Positions 26,281 to 38,200 of a stretch of DNA of 64,000 bases are shown in pieces. Location: contig CM053246.1 in NCBI GenBank assembly GCA_028583405.1, positions 5,425,620 to 5,489,619 of the forward strand, written 5' to 3'. The notes under the pieces are model-generated. The model saw nothing but the letters and a program-made list of their open reading frames with translations, had not been told where the DNA came from and ran no database searches. This DNA is from Pogonophryne albipinna (Eukaryota; Chordata; Actinopteri; Perciformes; Artedidraconidae). Position 1 is the first letter of the stretch. The number at the start of each line of letters is the position of its first letter. A program made the position numbers and the translations under genes.

Positions 26281-26720
26281 AGGTGCTTACAGATGAGGAT
26301 TGTCCGAGTCCCGGCTGCAGACTGGGCCTCAGGTTTTTTTTATGAATTTCCCCTCAGCCACAATCAGTGCAGCCGAGTTTCCTTTGGTGTATCCAGAGGT
26401 GAATAATTTATGGGAGGATAAAAGCGTTTTTGGTAGAGAGCTAGACAGTCAGACAGGAGAAGGCTGGGAATCCCCCCCCCCCCAATCCTCATCTCAACCC
26501 CGCCCGCCCCGTGCCGCCTGGTGGCCTCGCACGGTGCTCCTCGGACGGCTGCTTGAAGTGCAAATCTGTGTTCCAACTTGTTCCCGGTGCCTGTCAGCAT
26601 GTTTTCCTCTTGTCAGCAGCAGCAGTGTGGGCCCGTGTCACCCCCGCTCCGCCGCTGTAACAGGATCATTGACAGGCCAGTGACACTGCCCAACCACATA
26701 ATGGAAACCTATTGATTTTT
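26280..26720. promoter_or_regulatory. candidate conserved non-coding block
   Basis: GC-balanced, non-repetitive apart from a C run (26472-26483). The long frame 26300-26683 (+) shows no domain and crosses the C run, so it is treated as non-coding. Confidence 0.33.
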
Positions 26721-26956
26721 CTCCTTTTTTCCCCCTTTTCTCACACAGTAGCAGTCTGTGGCACTTTTGGAATAGCTGGCAGAAGGACAGGTCATGATCA
26801 ATGGCCCTGATCTCTGAACCGCTGCTGCCAAAAACACAGCACTGACAAAAAAGTCCTGCAGTTAATGCTCACTTTGTCAGGACACAGCGATTACATGTTA
26901 AGTTCTGATGGTTTGAAGTTGGGTTCCATGAGTTATTATCCGTATTCACTTTATTA

Positions 26957-27138
26957 CACTGAAAAATCTGAAAAGTTGACTTTAATTAAATGTATTCTGT
27001 CAACAGATTTCACATAGGCCTAACTGAATTAGGTTGAAAGCAATAATATTAAGTTGAACACTATATTTTTTATTTAAACTAAATATTATTGCTTTCAACT
27101 AAACATTTAAATAAAGTCAACGGTTCAGTTTTTCAGTG
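26957..27138. mobile_element. hairpin MITE with CACTGAAAAA ends and TA duplication
   Basis: Ends CACTGAAAAA and TTTTTCAGTG are flanked by TA on both sides (26955-26956, 27139-27140). Inner inverted blocks (AAGTTGACTTTAATT with its partner near 27110, and TTGAAAGCAATAATATT with its partner near 27082) let almost the whole 182 bp fold into one hairpin. Confidence 0.82.
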
Positions 27139-27139
27139 T

Positions 27140-27690
27140 ACAGTAGATAGCGGTCAGAAGCATTAGCATGGGAGCTAAGCAGTGTTCTGCTGTGTGGACG
27201 GGGGAATAGCTAAACTTATGTTTACCCCTAAAAAAAATGGATATCAGTAAAAGCTATATTTAGAATATTTTCACGGGTTTACCTTGCTGTCAAAATGTCC
27301 TTTATGACAGCTGAACCCTTAATCCATGATCTTTACAAAACCACTATGACTCCATTGACAAAAATAGTCATTTAAAGTTGCAAAACAGTAGAGTTTCTGG
27401 TCTACCACTGCCTTGATCAGTTGGTTAGTTTATGTGATTGTGACACTTTGGTAAATACAAACTAACCAGAGTAACTAAATAATATAGTACTCCATTTCGT
27501 TTCTCCAAATCAGAGCCATGCTAAAAGCCATCTAATACTAACATCTGAGAAAAGTACGAGAAAAATACAAAATACAAAGAAAAATCCCTTTGACTATTCA
27601 AATTTAAAAAATCACTTTATTAGCTAATAAGCAAAAATTCCAAAATCACAAAGTAATTCAGGTGTTCCAATGTTCCTTTTTTAATCAGCT
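27140..27690. other. gene-free DNA
   Basis: No feature is recognised. Confidence 0.5.
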
Positions 27691-28240
27691 ATCAAGAAAG
27701 TGCTACATGTGTGAATAAAATGCAGGTTTTCTGTGGAGTGCATACAGGGTTGGCGTTTGCCATTTTAATGGAGCAATCTCCAGGGAGGAGCCCCCCCTTT
27801 GATACCCATGGCAGTGATAAGCATGCTTTGGCTGCCTACCATTGGACACCCATGGCAGATGGCGAGTGAGGGTCCTGCAACAACACATTTCTTTATGTCG
27901 GCCTTGTCCCCTCTCTCTTCAGCCATTGGAATAATGAAAAGCCCAATTCTGGTCATGGCTAACTCAATCTCATTATAATCTCTCCTTTTTTATTCATTCG
28001 GCCCCTTGGGATGCTGTCTGCCAGCGATGTGGCTTTCAACCTCCAGAGAGAACATCTTTTGAAACAGCTAGGAGACCTAATGAAGTCACAGAGTGCCACA
28101 ATTATTTCCCAAAGAAGGAACATTAATGTACTTCAAAATTCCCTCCGGAGAGGCATGATGACAATTGGTTTGTACAGCTTTGATCGCTGCTTTAAATACT
28201 GCCCAAGATAAACTGCAGGGTTAGCCCCCTTTGCCACTGG
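27690..28240. promoter_or_regulatory. candidate conserved non-coding element
   Basis: GC-balanced, non-repetitive, with several ATTA/CATTATAATC motifs and repeated ACCCATGGCAG phrases (27807 and 27847). Frames at 27703-27956 and 28011-28211 lack domain features. Confidence 0.42.
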
Positions 28241-29235
28241 TAAGTAGAAAACCCAGGAGTGGCTATCAAGCCATTGGATACATCAAATACTGCGCCTGTA
28301 ACGCTAAAAAGTGGAGTTTAAAATAGCACATAGCCCTAAAAGTACTTCCTGTTGGGAATAATAGCACAACATCATACAGGAATCTGCATGTTTCACCCTG
28401 AAGAATTGCAACAAATAAAATGTGTAGTAGGCAGGGGAATAGTTCATCATGAAAGGGTCAGCTCCAGAGGATGCTAAAAGCTGTGCTCTATAGGGAGAGT
28501 GGAAACATTGTATATTAATACAACTGTAGACAGGGAAGTAGATACAGCACAGAGTATATAACATGATAAACACTAGACAACTTATATTGTCATTGATAAA
28601 ATGCTCCAGAAATTCATATCGTTTTTATTTTGCAAAGAATGTGATTATGTTACTACCAAAGGATACCAATTTACTAAATTAGTGCCATTAGTATTATTTG
28701 TTCCCCTGCTTTATGGTGATTAAGACGTTAAACGTTCTTTAAAGCAAACACAAACATGGCGACTGTTGCTGCCCAAATCTTAAAATATCACTTCCTGTGC
28801 AGCACATTTTGTTCCCCTTAGAAGTCGTGCAAAAAAGATTTGTGAATTAGAGTAAGAATGATCTTGACATCTTTCTTTGGCTTGCTGTTCTTTGTTCTCC
28901 CTATTAGCACTAGCATGCTAACTTGCTGTTTCAAAGTACAATGATATGTTCACATGTGTCCCATGGTTGCTGCCTGGTCCCGGTCCAGGCCAATACATTA
29001 CGGATGATACTTACAAACAGGCTTTGGAAATCTTGGAATGCAACTAAGGTACCATCATTCCCTCATAGAAATACCCTATAGATGTACAGTTTGTGTTTGA
29101 ATGGACTTTTGCTCCTCAGCCTCAAATACATCCAGTTACAGAGCTGCAGCAGATTAACACCTCTTTACTTTAAATGCGCTTCATTATGTTGCTGTATTAT
29201 TCCTAACCTCACTGTTTGAATCTCTTACTTCCATC
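28241..29235. other. gene-free DNA
   Basis: No feature is recognised. Confidence 0.5.
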
Positions 29236-29290
29236 AGAATCAGAATCTTTTTTTTATCCCGCAAGACATTGGGTTTTGTGACAATAAATT
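29236..29290 (-). mobile_element. LINE 3' stub (RTE/Rex-like)
   Basis: Tandem AGAATC units followed by a T run and ATCCCGCAAGAC match the reverse-complemented 3' tail of common fish RTE/Rex-group LINEs. Confidence 0.45.
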
Positions 29291-29341
29291 CAATACCATA
29301 TGATATAAATACATAGATAAAGATCCGCTGTAAACAGTATA

Positions 29342-29743
29342 TATGTTACAAAAAGGGTCGATGAAAAAACTAGGAATTAAATAAGATGGCTAGAGTCACA
29401 AACAATGTATCCTTAAGTGCTTTTATTAACAGCCAAAATGCTGAAAGAACACAAAGTAAGAAGGATACAGTCCAAAATAGAAAGAAAACAAACCTCAATA
29501 TATATGTACAGGTCGAAGAAATATAACTGGTACCTCTCTGCTCTCCAGCCACAGTCAGACTAACTCCAAAACACTTGTGGCCAGAGGTTTGTATATGTCA
29601 AGCCCCTCCCCATAGGACAATCCACTATGTATACCCTTAATTACTGTTATTCTTATCATCTACAAACGTATTCAAAATGTAGTTCAAACTAATTAAACAC
29701 AATAAATCAAATAGGTCAACATATTCTACATTTCTGACCACAG
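29342..29743 (-). mobile_element. possible solo LTR
   Basis: Read on the minus strand the segment starts TGTGGTCAGAAATG, has a TATA-like region and AATAAAAG near its end, and closes with TTGTAACA. No target duplication was found (TATA-like on one side, GAAG on the other), so this is a weak call. Confidence 0.33.
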
Positions 29744-31589
29744 AAGCCTTTTACACTTGGAAGAAAATGGTCCCCCGTGCCCATGCACTACAGTACATGC
29801 ATGCTCCAACTGAGCACACCACATACAGCTGTATCTTTACTTTCAAATAAAACCACAAGTTAATAAATAAGAGTTGACATATCATTTGTTGACATGACAT
29901 GTTATTAATTAAACACAGATATAGCAGCATATAACATCGTGACTTCAGTGTTTTGTCTTTCTTTGTTTCTCGTTGGCTCTCCACATTGATATTCCAAAAG
30001 ATACAGCTTCATCTCTGGAACACAATTTTCACCTGACGTTGAATGCCCAACACATTTGGCCACCATTTCTTCAAATTGAGTATTTTTTTGTCAGGCAGTT
30101 TGCTAGCGAACCACACAAGGCGAAGCTTTAGTTAAACCTCTCCACAAAAACTGTAAATAATCTCTTCAATTTAACTAGAAGACATAATAAACTGTAGATC
30201 TACCCTCAAATCAGTACAGCATATCTTCTTGAAACTGTTTTCTGGATGGGCCATGCTGTAATTCCCAAATCTACATCCAACTGTTGATGTAACTTATCAA
30301 ATAATTACAAATAAATGTTTTCGTCTAACGATTTAAGAACAATTCACTTCATCTAAAAGATAACATCTGCAGAAATTGTATCAGGATATAATACTAAACT
30401 ATCAAGCCTGAGTAGATGTTTATTTTATAGAAATTGTAATATCTTAACAACGTGTATGTAAGGAAGCACTGCATGTCTACAATTTTAGAAAGCTGGATAT
30501 TCCAAGAAAAATAGATAAATACATTTCATTAGGTTATTAAAGCTAAATATTTATTTTATTTAGAATTTTTCTTCTTGCATTCTAGGTGTTATATAATAAT
30601 GTGCATATCATTGGAGAAGCATGATTGAATAACACAGACATTTATTTATTTTTTAAAGACGTTTTCTAATATGAAAATTGAAATCCTAAAATTGTAATAT
30701 TCTACGAAGTATTTATGATAATGGCGACATGTGAGGTGAGTCTTTTGGCGTCGACTCACCCACTTCCTGTAGGTGCCGAAAAGAGGGTGAGAAGGACAAA
30801 GCGTATGACAACATGTCCTGGCAGAAGACAAAGTGCTATCTTCCAGTGACAAACCCGAAAAGTTCCACACATTTCAAATGATTTGTCATCTTTTTACCTC
30901 GCATAGCCATTTCCCTGTCTGAAAGTATGGAAGAGTCTCTGCATCCTGCAAAACAAGCACCACGTTTATGAAGAAACGTATGGAGGGCAGGTTATCGAAA
31001 TGCAAAACAAGTGGCCAGTGGTTTTATAGAATATTTCAATACATTCTTAGTCATAGAAGAAAAAAAGCAACTAATTTAGGTCCAAAACTTCAGGAACGCA
31101 GATCTGGATGTTGAACACTATGCTGTGAATAACGGGGACGTTTCCTTGTTAGAGTTTTCTCTTTATCAAAAGATGTTATCGTGGCTATATTGAGAGGCTG
31201 TTTTCAGATGTTATGTTGCTGGTTGAAGGTTAAGCAGAACAAGCTGTCCTAACATCTCGAATGTCACTTTGATTAAGAGAGATGCTGCGTGTGATGCAGA
31301 CACCGAGGTGAACTCCGACAGAGAACAGACGAATGACAGCCCTGTGTACACTGCTTAACAACACCTTATTTGATCTCCTCTCGAAAACTAAATGAGATAT
31401 GAACTTAATTAAAAAGTGCAGGCTTTTTAAATCTTGCCAATATAGGACTGGCAACGCTTCTATTACATGTTGTTGTTGTTGTGATAAAACGTTTCTAAGG
31501 AAAACAATATTGAGTAAAGTTTCTTTCTTGTAATGAGAAATGTACCTTTTCTGACCTAAATTGTCTTAAAACATATTGTATGTTGGACT
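29744..31589. other. gene-free DNA
   Basis: No coding exon or complete element is seen. A block at 30720-30870 is GC-balanced. It lies downstream of znf644 and may include part of its 3' UTR. Confidence 0.4.
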
Positions 31590-31672
31590 GTTAGAGGAGC
31601 TTGGGACTTCAGCTTTTCATTGCCATGACAATAAGACCTATGAATCTTGAATTGAATCTTGAATAAAAAGTT
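31590..31672 (+). mobile_element. LINE 3' tail with ATCTTGAATT units
   Basis: GCCATGACAATAAGACC followed by two TGAATCTTGAAT units is a typical truncated LINE 3' end. Confidence 0.5.
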
Positions 31673-32090
31673 ACAATACATTCAGAAATGTTAATATTTT
31701 CTTCATTTCATAATGAATATGATTTCTCATAAAATGCTTATGACAAGGCACTTTTCTTTATGAGAAACACATGTTCTAAAGATTGCAGCTCTGCAGACCA
31801 GTTTCCCTTGAAGAGATGTCTGCTGCCCATTGTTTTGTCTAACTTATTTAGCAGTCAATATACTGTAGATCAATCTTATAAGCTTTCCTAGCTAAGTATA
31901 AGGCAAAGCATAACAGTAAAATATCCTATACATACATTTGTGCTAATTTAAACAGTTATATTAATATATCATTTTAAGTAGTCTTGAGTTCACTATATAT
32001 TTCTAGGACTAATCTAAAACAATTTATGGATTATACACATACAAACAATGTGCAAATTCAGGCAACTGGAGGTTCCAGATGGGTAGAACT

Positions 32091-32259
32091 CTACGTTGGA
32101 TCTTGGTGCTCATGGGAAATCTGTACTTTGTGAAGACCCAAAACCTCCACCATCCCGGTCCCTGACTGAGGCACCCTGGTGTGCAGGAGGTGCCTCTGTA
32201 GATGCCTTATCCAATCCTCCTGGATAGACAGGGGGCCCTGGAAGACCAGGTCACAGAAC
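32091..32259 (-). CDS. znf644: znf644 last coding exon
   Basis: The acceptor CTCTGCAG precedes 32259, and the stop codon TAG is at 32093-32091. It encodes residues 1148-1202 and completes the seventh finger (second cysteine C1149, then [16 protein letters not shown]), followed by a [10 protein letters not shown] motif as in human ZNF644. The exon was too short for a plain ORF scan. The 3' UTR extends below 32091. I could not fix the polyadenylation site. Confidence 0.92.
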
Positions 32260-35200
32260 CTGCAGAGGGAGGGGAGACCCGTCAGTTATTGTGCACTCAT
32301 CTTCTCCCAGTGTGAGAAGTAAGCCATGCTTTCTCATATTACTTTATTTCTATTCAGACTATAAAGCGATCTATCCAGCAGTTACATATTCCATATGTTC
32401 ATGGATTAGCCAGGGGGTGTCAGCAACATTTTCCATTATAACAAGTTAAAAAGTCTTCCCGCTGTCAGAAATGTATGTTTCCGGAAGAGGAGCACCTTTG
32501 AAGTGCATTAGTAGAGGAGAGAACTCTAGAGAAGATTCTCTTAGTTGGTTAGTCGTCAGGCTTCTGTCAAACACCTTGAGCCTGTGAACAAAAAGAGCCA
32601 ATGCTTCCATGTTCACCATGCGAATGTAGAGGGATGGGATTGTACTTCTCTGAGAGTTAGGGTTAGGTCCATCACTGTTCCCAGCATGCCTCTGGGTCAC
32701 TGGTCAGGTGGAAGATCAGACAAGCAAGGACTTCCATGTAGTACACTGTGTACACTATCTACTTACTTTGGTCTGCGTGAATTTTGACAGGGTAGCGTTT
32801 TCTTCAACCAAACTCAGATTTTGCGCACTTATCCAAAAAGGCAATCGCAACATTTGCGACCCTTCCGCTGCGTAGCCTAGTTGGTAACCAATGAGGCTAC
32901 TCAACCTTTTGACCATCATGAGTTCAACTCATAATGCACTGTATTTTGCCATATCTGTTAGTGTGAACGCACTCAGAACAGCAAGTATGCTCATGGGAAT
33001 ACAACAAAGAACAGGCGTACTCGATGCTCTGCTGACGTTAAAGGCCTGCTTAAAAAACAGAGAAACAAAACCAAATAGCAGGATCAATGCGATACATTTG
33101 TCCATACCTGGTCCGGTAAGCGTTAGAGTGTGGAAGATAATTTCGGCCCCTGGGTCTTTTCAATTTTTTAAGGGTATCAGATTGTGCTTGCCCCTAGATT
33201 CCAGGTCACCACTGGTTTTGGATGTAACTGAAAAGGATAGGAATGACAGCTGGTCACTATTTTTAGTGTGCTGGGTTATCTATTTAATTCAAGGCTTACA
33301 TATGAAATAGAGGTAGAAAGCACTCTCACTCACTCTTCCCTTAAAGAACCATGGTTAACCTTGAAATCTCTGTACCTGCAGGTGAGCGTGCATATCTCAG
33401 CATTTAAGGAGAGTAAAATCTTCTTCTTTAGCCCGGGCCTTGGCTTCTTCGGTTTATAATCATCGCCTAACAAGACAAAACAGTGCTGCTTAATCTGAGG
33501 GCATGTATTAAGTGATCACTGACAAAAGGCATAAATAAATAATCCCAAATCCATATTGCATTTAATACTGATATTTACTATTCTAGTTAACATGCATTTG
33601 AGATGGGCCGATTTATCTAATGTCTGAAGCATTACTCACAAATATGAACCACTTGATTCATGTGCTCAAAACAGATATTTCATGTAAACGAGACACATTT
33701 GCTGATATTTTGCATATCGTCAAAAATGTACCTGCATCTTGAAAAAGGGCAAACCTCTTCCTGTGTGCGTAGCCTCGAAGATGACCAGAAATCCTGGGTA
33801 AAGTGTTGTTAAACCGAATAGAAATGTCATCCGAATCACATTCATCTGAAAGATAGAACAGTGAGAAAGAAATATTTAACTCAAAGTGAGGAAACTCAAA
33901 TGATGTGATTATACTATCCATTTGCTCTAGATCAGCCAAAGATAGACACTGCATTATTAAGGAGAAAAGCATTATGGGATAGTGTTTGAGTTCATGCAGT
34001 AATTTTATTATCAAGCAAACTGTTATTCCCAGTGTGTGCTAAAGTCTTCTTCCCCCTGCTTTCATTCTAAGCAGCTTATTTGCACTCTCCTATTAGAAAA
34101 GTGTTCCTGTTAAAGTATAACACAATCTGGTGTCTTCGGGGGGGCTATGTTCACATACACCACCTCACGAGTGTCACAGAGAATTCATAAAAAATCACAG
34201 ATGTGTTAGTCCTATGACAGAAATCGGGCAGAATGTGCTGTGAACCATTTCCTGTTAACGTGAACATTTGTGAAGAAGTTATCCCAAAAGATCTAACAAA
34301 ATTAAAAAGTTAAAAACCTTTTTTCGCTTAAACAATGCTTAGAACAATGTCCTACCATTAGAAAATGTCCATAAGTATTGAGCAAAAATTAGGTTAATAT
34401 CAATCTAACTTGCCAATGATCATATTATATTAACATTAACACCGTAATTATATATTTTACCTTATGTATTTAATCAGTTTCAGTACAGGAGAAATAAAGC
34501 CATCTTTGCGAGTACATTACAGATGTCACGGTAACACCATAATAACAGCAATAACCATACAATTTAGTTTAAAATAGAACTCAACAAAGAGTCCTTTCAT
34601 TGTAAATCTTTATCTTTTATCTTATTTCTCTCAGAACCTGAATAAAAGTTGGATTTGGACAGACATTAAACACTGTTGTGAAAACACGGATGATGGGTTT
34701 CCAACTCCACATCAAGAGGACCTCATGATTTTTTAATATCAACTTCAAAAGCACTTTGGCGACATTCAGTGTTTTTTCTTTTCCACCAATCAAATGATTG
34801 TGGACTATTGTTTAACTGACCCCCACCTGCAGTTTATGTGTAATGAGATATTGAAAATGTGTAATAAAATATTGATGAACATCAGAGAACTGAAAGCTAG
34901 TGTATACACAATTAATAGCAGACCCCCTTGCAATCGAACACAGCTAAAAATGTTTGATGTGTAGAAATCTCATGAATGATCCAGCTGAGCAGCAGTGTAC
35001 TTCCAAGAAAAAGCGGGGGTTCCTGAAATGCTTCATATATCTTGAAAGAGATTTGGCCAAAAATCAACAAAACGGGTACATAAATGCTGACATTTGTATA
35101 CATTTTTAGGATTTATTTACTTCTTAACTTCCTTCACCTTTTAAAAATACACTTGCAGAGACTTGAAATGTACCTAAGATGCTTTCCAATTAAAGGTGGG

Positions 35201-38200
35201 GTAGGTAAGTTTGAGAAACCGGCTCGAGATACACTTTTTGTTATATTCCATGGAATGCTCTTAACATCCCGATAGCAATGAATATCTTAAGTGCTTTGAC
35301 AAAAAATCCATAAAAAAATGTCATCTGTGGAAGCCGTAGTGCTGTAAAAAGTACGACCAATCGATCCAACCGATTGGATTGCCGCCCTGTCTGTCAGCCT
35401 TCCATCTCGTGCACGCACAAATGTATCTCGTGCCCTCATTGGGCGTGCCGTCATTGGGCGTGCATTGCAGCAGTACTTCAATGACTCGCCAGCAACAGGC
35501 GGCCACTTTCACCATGGCAGAGTTAGGTTCAACATCGTCTACTGGTGGCAAAAGAAATAATGTAACGGAGCAAATTAGGAACAAAAACAAAGTGGAAACT
35601 AGGAGAATTCAAACCAGAGTCAATATCGGAGTTGCTTTTCAACGATGGCGACAACTGATGCAACACACCTATGGGGGTTATTCCCCATCTTTATTCAAGA
35701 GCGTGGTATTTAAATTTGAGAGCATACTTTATGTATTTATTTCCCTCAAACCCTGTCCTCGCACGCAAATAGTGCCTGCTTGCACTTAGATTTGCTCTGC
35801 TTCTGCTCAAACTGTACGCTTGCACTCAGATATATTGCTGTTTACAGATTTTTTCTGCTCTCAGATTTATTCTCTGCGCGCTCGAAACTTTTGTGCAACA
35901 ATCCTGTCAAAATCTCTCAACCAATAGGAGGCCAGGTGTCCTTGCGGGTGCGTTCGCTTTACTTATTACAGCGTCCCGTAAGGGCGGTTACTCTTTGGTT
36001 TGTCTTTGGTGCGATGACAGGGTTTGAGTGAAGGAAATCAATAAAGTATGCTCTCAAATTTAAATACCACGCTCTTGAATAAAGATAGGGAATAACCCCC
36101 ATACACACCGAGTTGAAATCTGACGCCGTGGTCGCTCTTTTTCTCTTGGACAGGTTTTGTATGGTTTACAATTCCCCTGAACTATATAGCCAACCTAAGT
36201 CATGTGCGCGTTCATGTGTGTTGGAGGAGGTGCTCTGTAAGGAGGTCTGAAGGAAGGGGCGGATTCTTTTCGGCTGTGTACTTTCACATTTTAGTGCACT
36301 CGAGCCGGTTTCTGAAACTTACCTACCCCACCTTTAAGCTAAAGGGGCCCAATTTTTCTCAAGTGTGCCTCTACTGGGACATTTCTCCATGTTTAATGTT
36401 CAAAAAGCTCATTATTTTTCTCAGTATACTGCTTGTGCTGCAGCACCTCTGTTCACCCTCTGTCTGAAACCAGAGCCCAGTCTGCTCTGATTGGTTAGCT
36501 GGCCAGCTCTGTGGTGATTGGTGAAGCTCTTCGAGATATCCCGCCCCAAAGCCAATCACTTACAATGTTTTGGAGTGCTAGCCAATAGCAGTGTGAGTGT
36601 TACATATAGATCAGGGCTTCCGTTAGCCGGTAATTACCGGTTTTTAGCTGGTAAAATTGAATAAAAACCGGTCAATTCAAAACCTGCCGGTCAAAATGTC
36701 CGATGCTCCGATCGATTGGCCGCCGATCATTATCGGCCGATATTCACTCTTAATAGTTTGATCGGTGCTCTCTATAAAGGCCGATCAGGAGAGCTGGATC
36801 TGATCGATGTGGACATAAACGCGAGTGAAGTGTAACCGGACGAGAGAGAGAGATCAGATCAGCTGCTGAGACTGACCTGAAGCCCCGCCCACTGTTTAGC
36901 GCGCTGCATGAGAAATTGACGGCTGTCAGGAGAGAGAGGGAGGGAGAGAGGAAAATAGAGGATCCTTTTTCCCCGTGTTATTATTCAAAGTTAATTTAAA
37001 CTTTTGAATAATGTACTTCATCTACTAAAAATTGTTTCTTTGAATGTAATAATTATGTTGTTTGTTGTTTTTGGAGTCATTTATTGAAAAATGAATCTGA
37101 ATTTTTCGATCTGTTATAAAAATTTACGATTATAAACTGAAGCAATATAAAAACGAGCCCCATTAACTGCGTTTTAAACATCAGCATATCCGGTCCTAGT
37201 CCGGTAATTACCTGCTAACGGAAACTCTGCTACACAATTCTTATTATTATTATTGAAACATGACCGGTGAGTTTCAAATGTGTCCGGTAAAATAAATTCT
37301 GTTCGGACATTTGACCGGCGATGTTACGGAAGTAAACAAAGGAGGCGTTTTAGGCACCTGGATACAGAACTGGATACAGCGTGGAGGCAGGACCCTGTTC
37401 ATTCCTATGACAGTTGGGATTTTAACCTTTGCAGACCATTTACATGCACAAAAACAGAACACACTACTGGAAAGGGGAAACCCAAAAACGTATAATAGGG
37501 CCTCGTTAAGTTACTTTATGTACAATAGTGCTGGGCTTAAAAATACAAAACCACCCAAGTTGAAGATGTATCTTTACCGTGAACCCATTTTGGTTCCACA
37601 CTGGTGATCTGGGTCTCTTCCATGTAATCTTTGGTCAGATCATAGAGCTCCCTGGTTCCATAAGCTTCCTGGTTGTGTCTCGCTGTGAGCTGCATACGTT
37701 CCTGTCTCATTTTGAGAAGACCAACTAAAGTGCTGGAAGAGGCCTTGGTGTCTAGTTGTGCTTCAGCCTCTGCCTCCTGTTTTGGCACGAAGCTGTCCAA
37801 CATGAGAGCGGGGCTCCTCGTTTCATACTGGGTCTTCAGTGGGATGCCCATGTGCATCAGGACCAGACTATTGCTGCTGATTAACTTCTGAGAGACAAAG
37901 GGTGGTGGGGGGGGCTGGTTCTGGAGGATGTTCTGATGTTCCCTTTTGTCCTGCAGCAGTTCATTTAAGATGGACAGTGGAGACTTGCTGGTGCTGGTTG
38001 CACTCCTACCAATTCGTTTCAGGTGTCCCCTCACATGGTTGGAGAGGCCGGTCTTAGTATCAAACCACCCGCAGCACAGCGGACATGTGTGCTCTCCTTT
38101 GGTTTCTGGCTTTACAGCTGCAAGACCAGATGACATTTGTCAGAAAATAGCAACACAACATGATATGTTGATGATAGATCGCTTATTAATGCACATGCCC

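Noticed and set aside
26300..26683. 127-codon plus frame
   Set aside because: Runs through a C homopolymer, with proline/serine-rich filler and no recognised motif. The block looks regulatory.
29342..29743. Firm assignment as a solo LTR
   Set aside because: Ends look LTR-like but no target duplication is present, so it is kept only as a weak candidate.
1..32000. Search for barhl2 homeodomain exons on either strand
   Set aside because: No homeodomain-like frame (WF.NRR motif) is visible. The gene must lie outside the window if present nearby.
32891..33310. 139-codon plus frame in znf644 intron 4
   Set aside because: Lies antisense within an intron and an old DNA repeat. No domain or start context.
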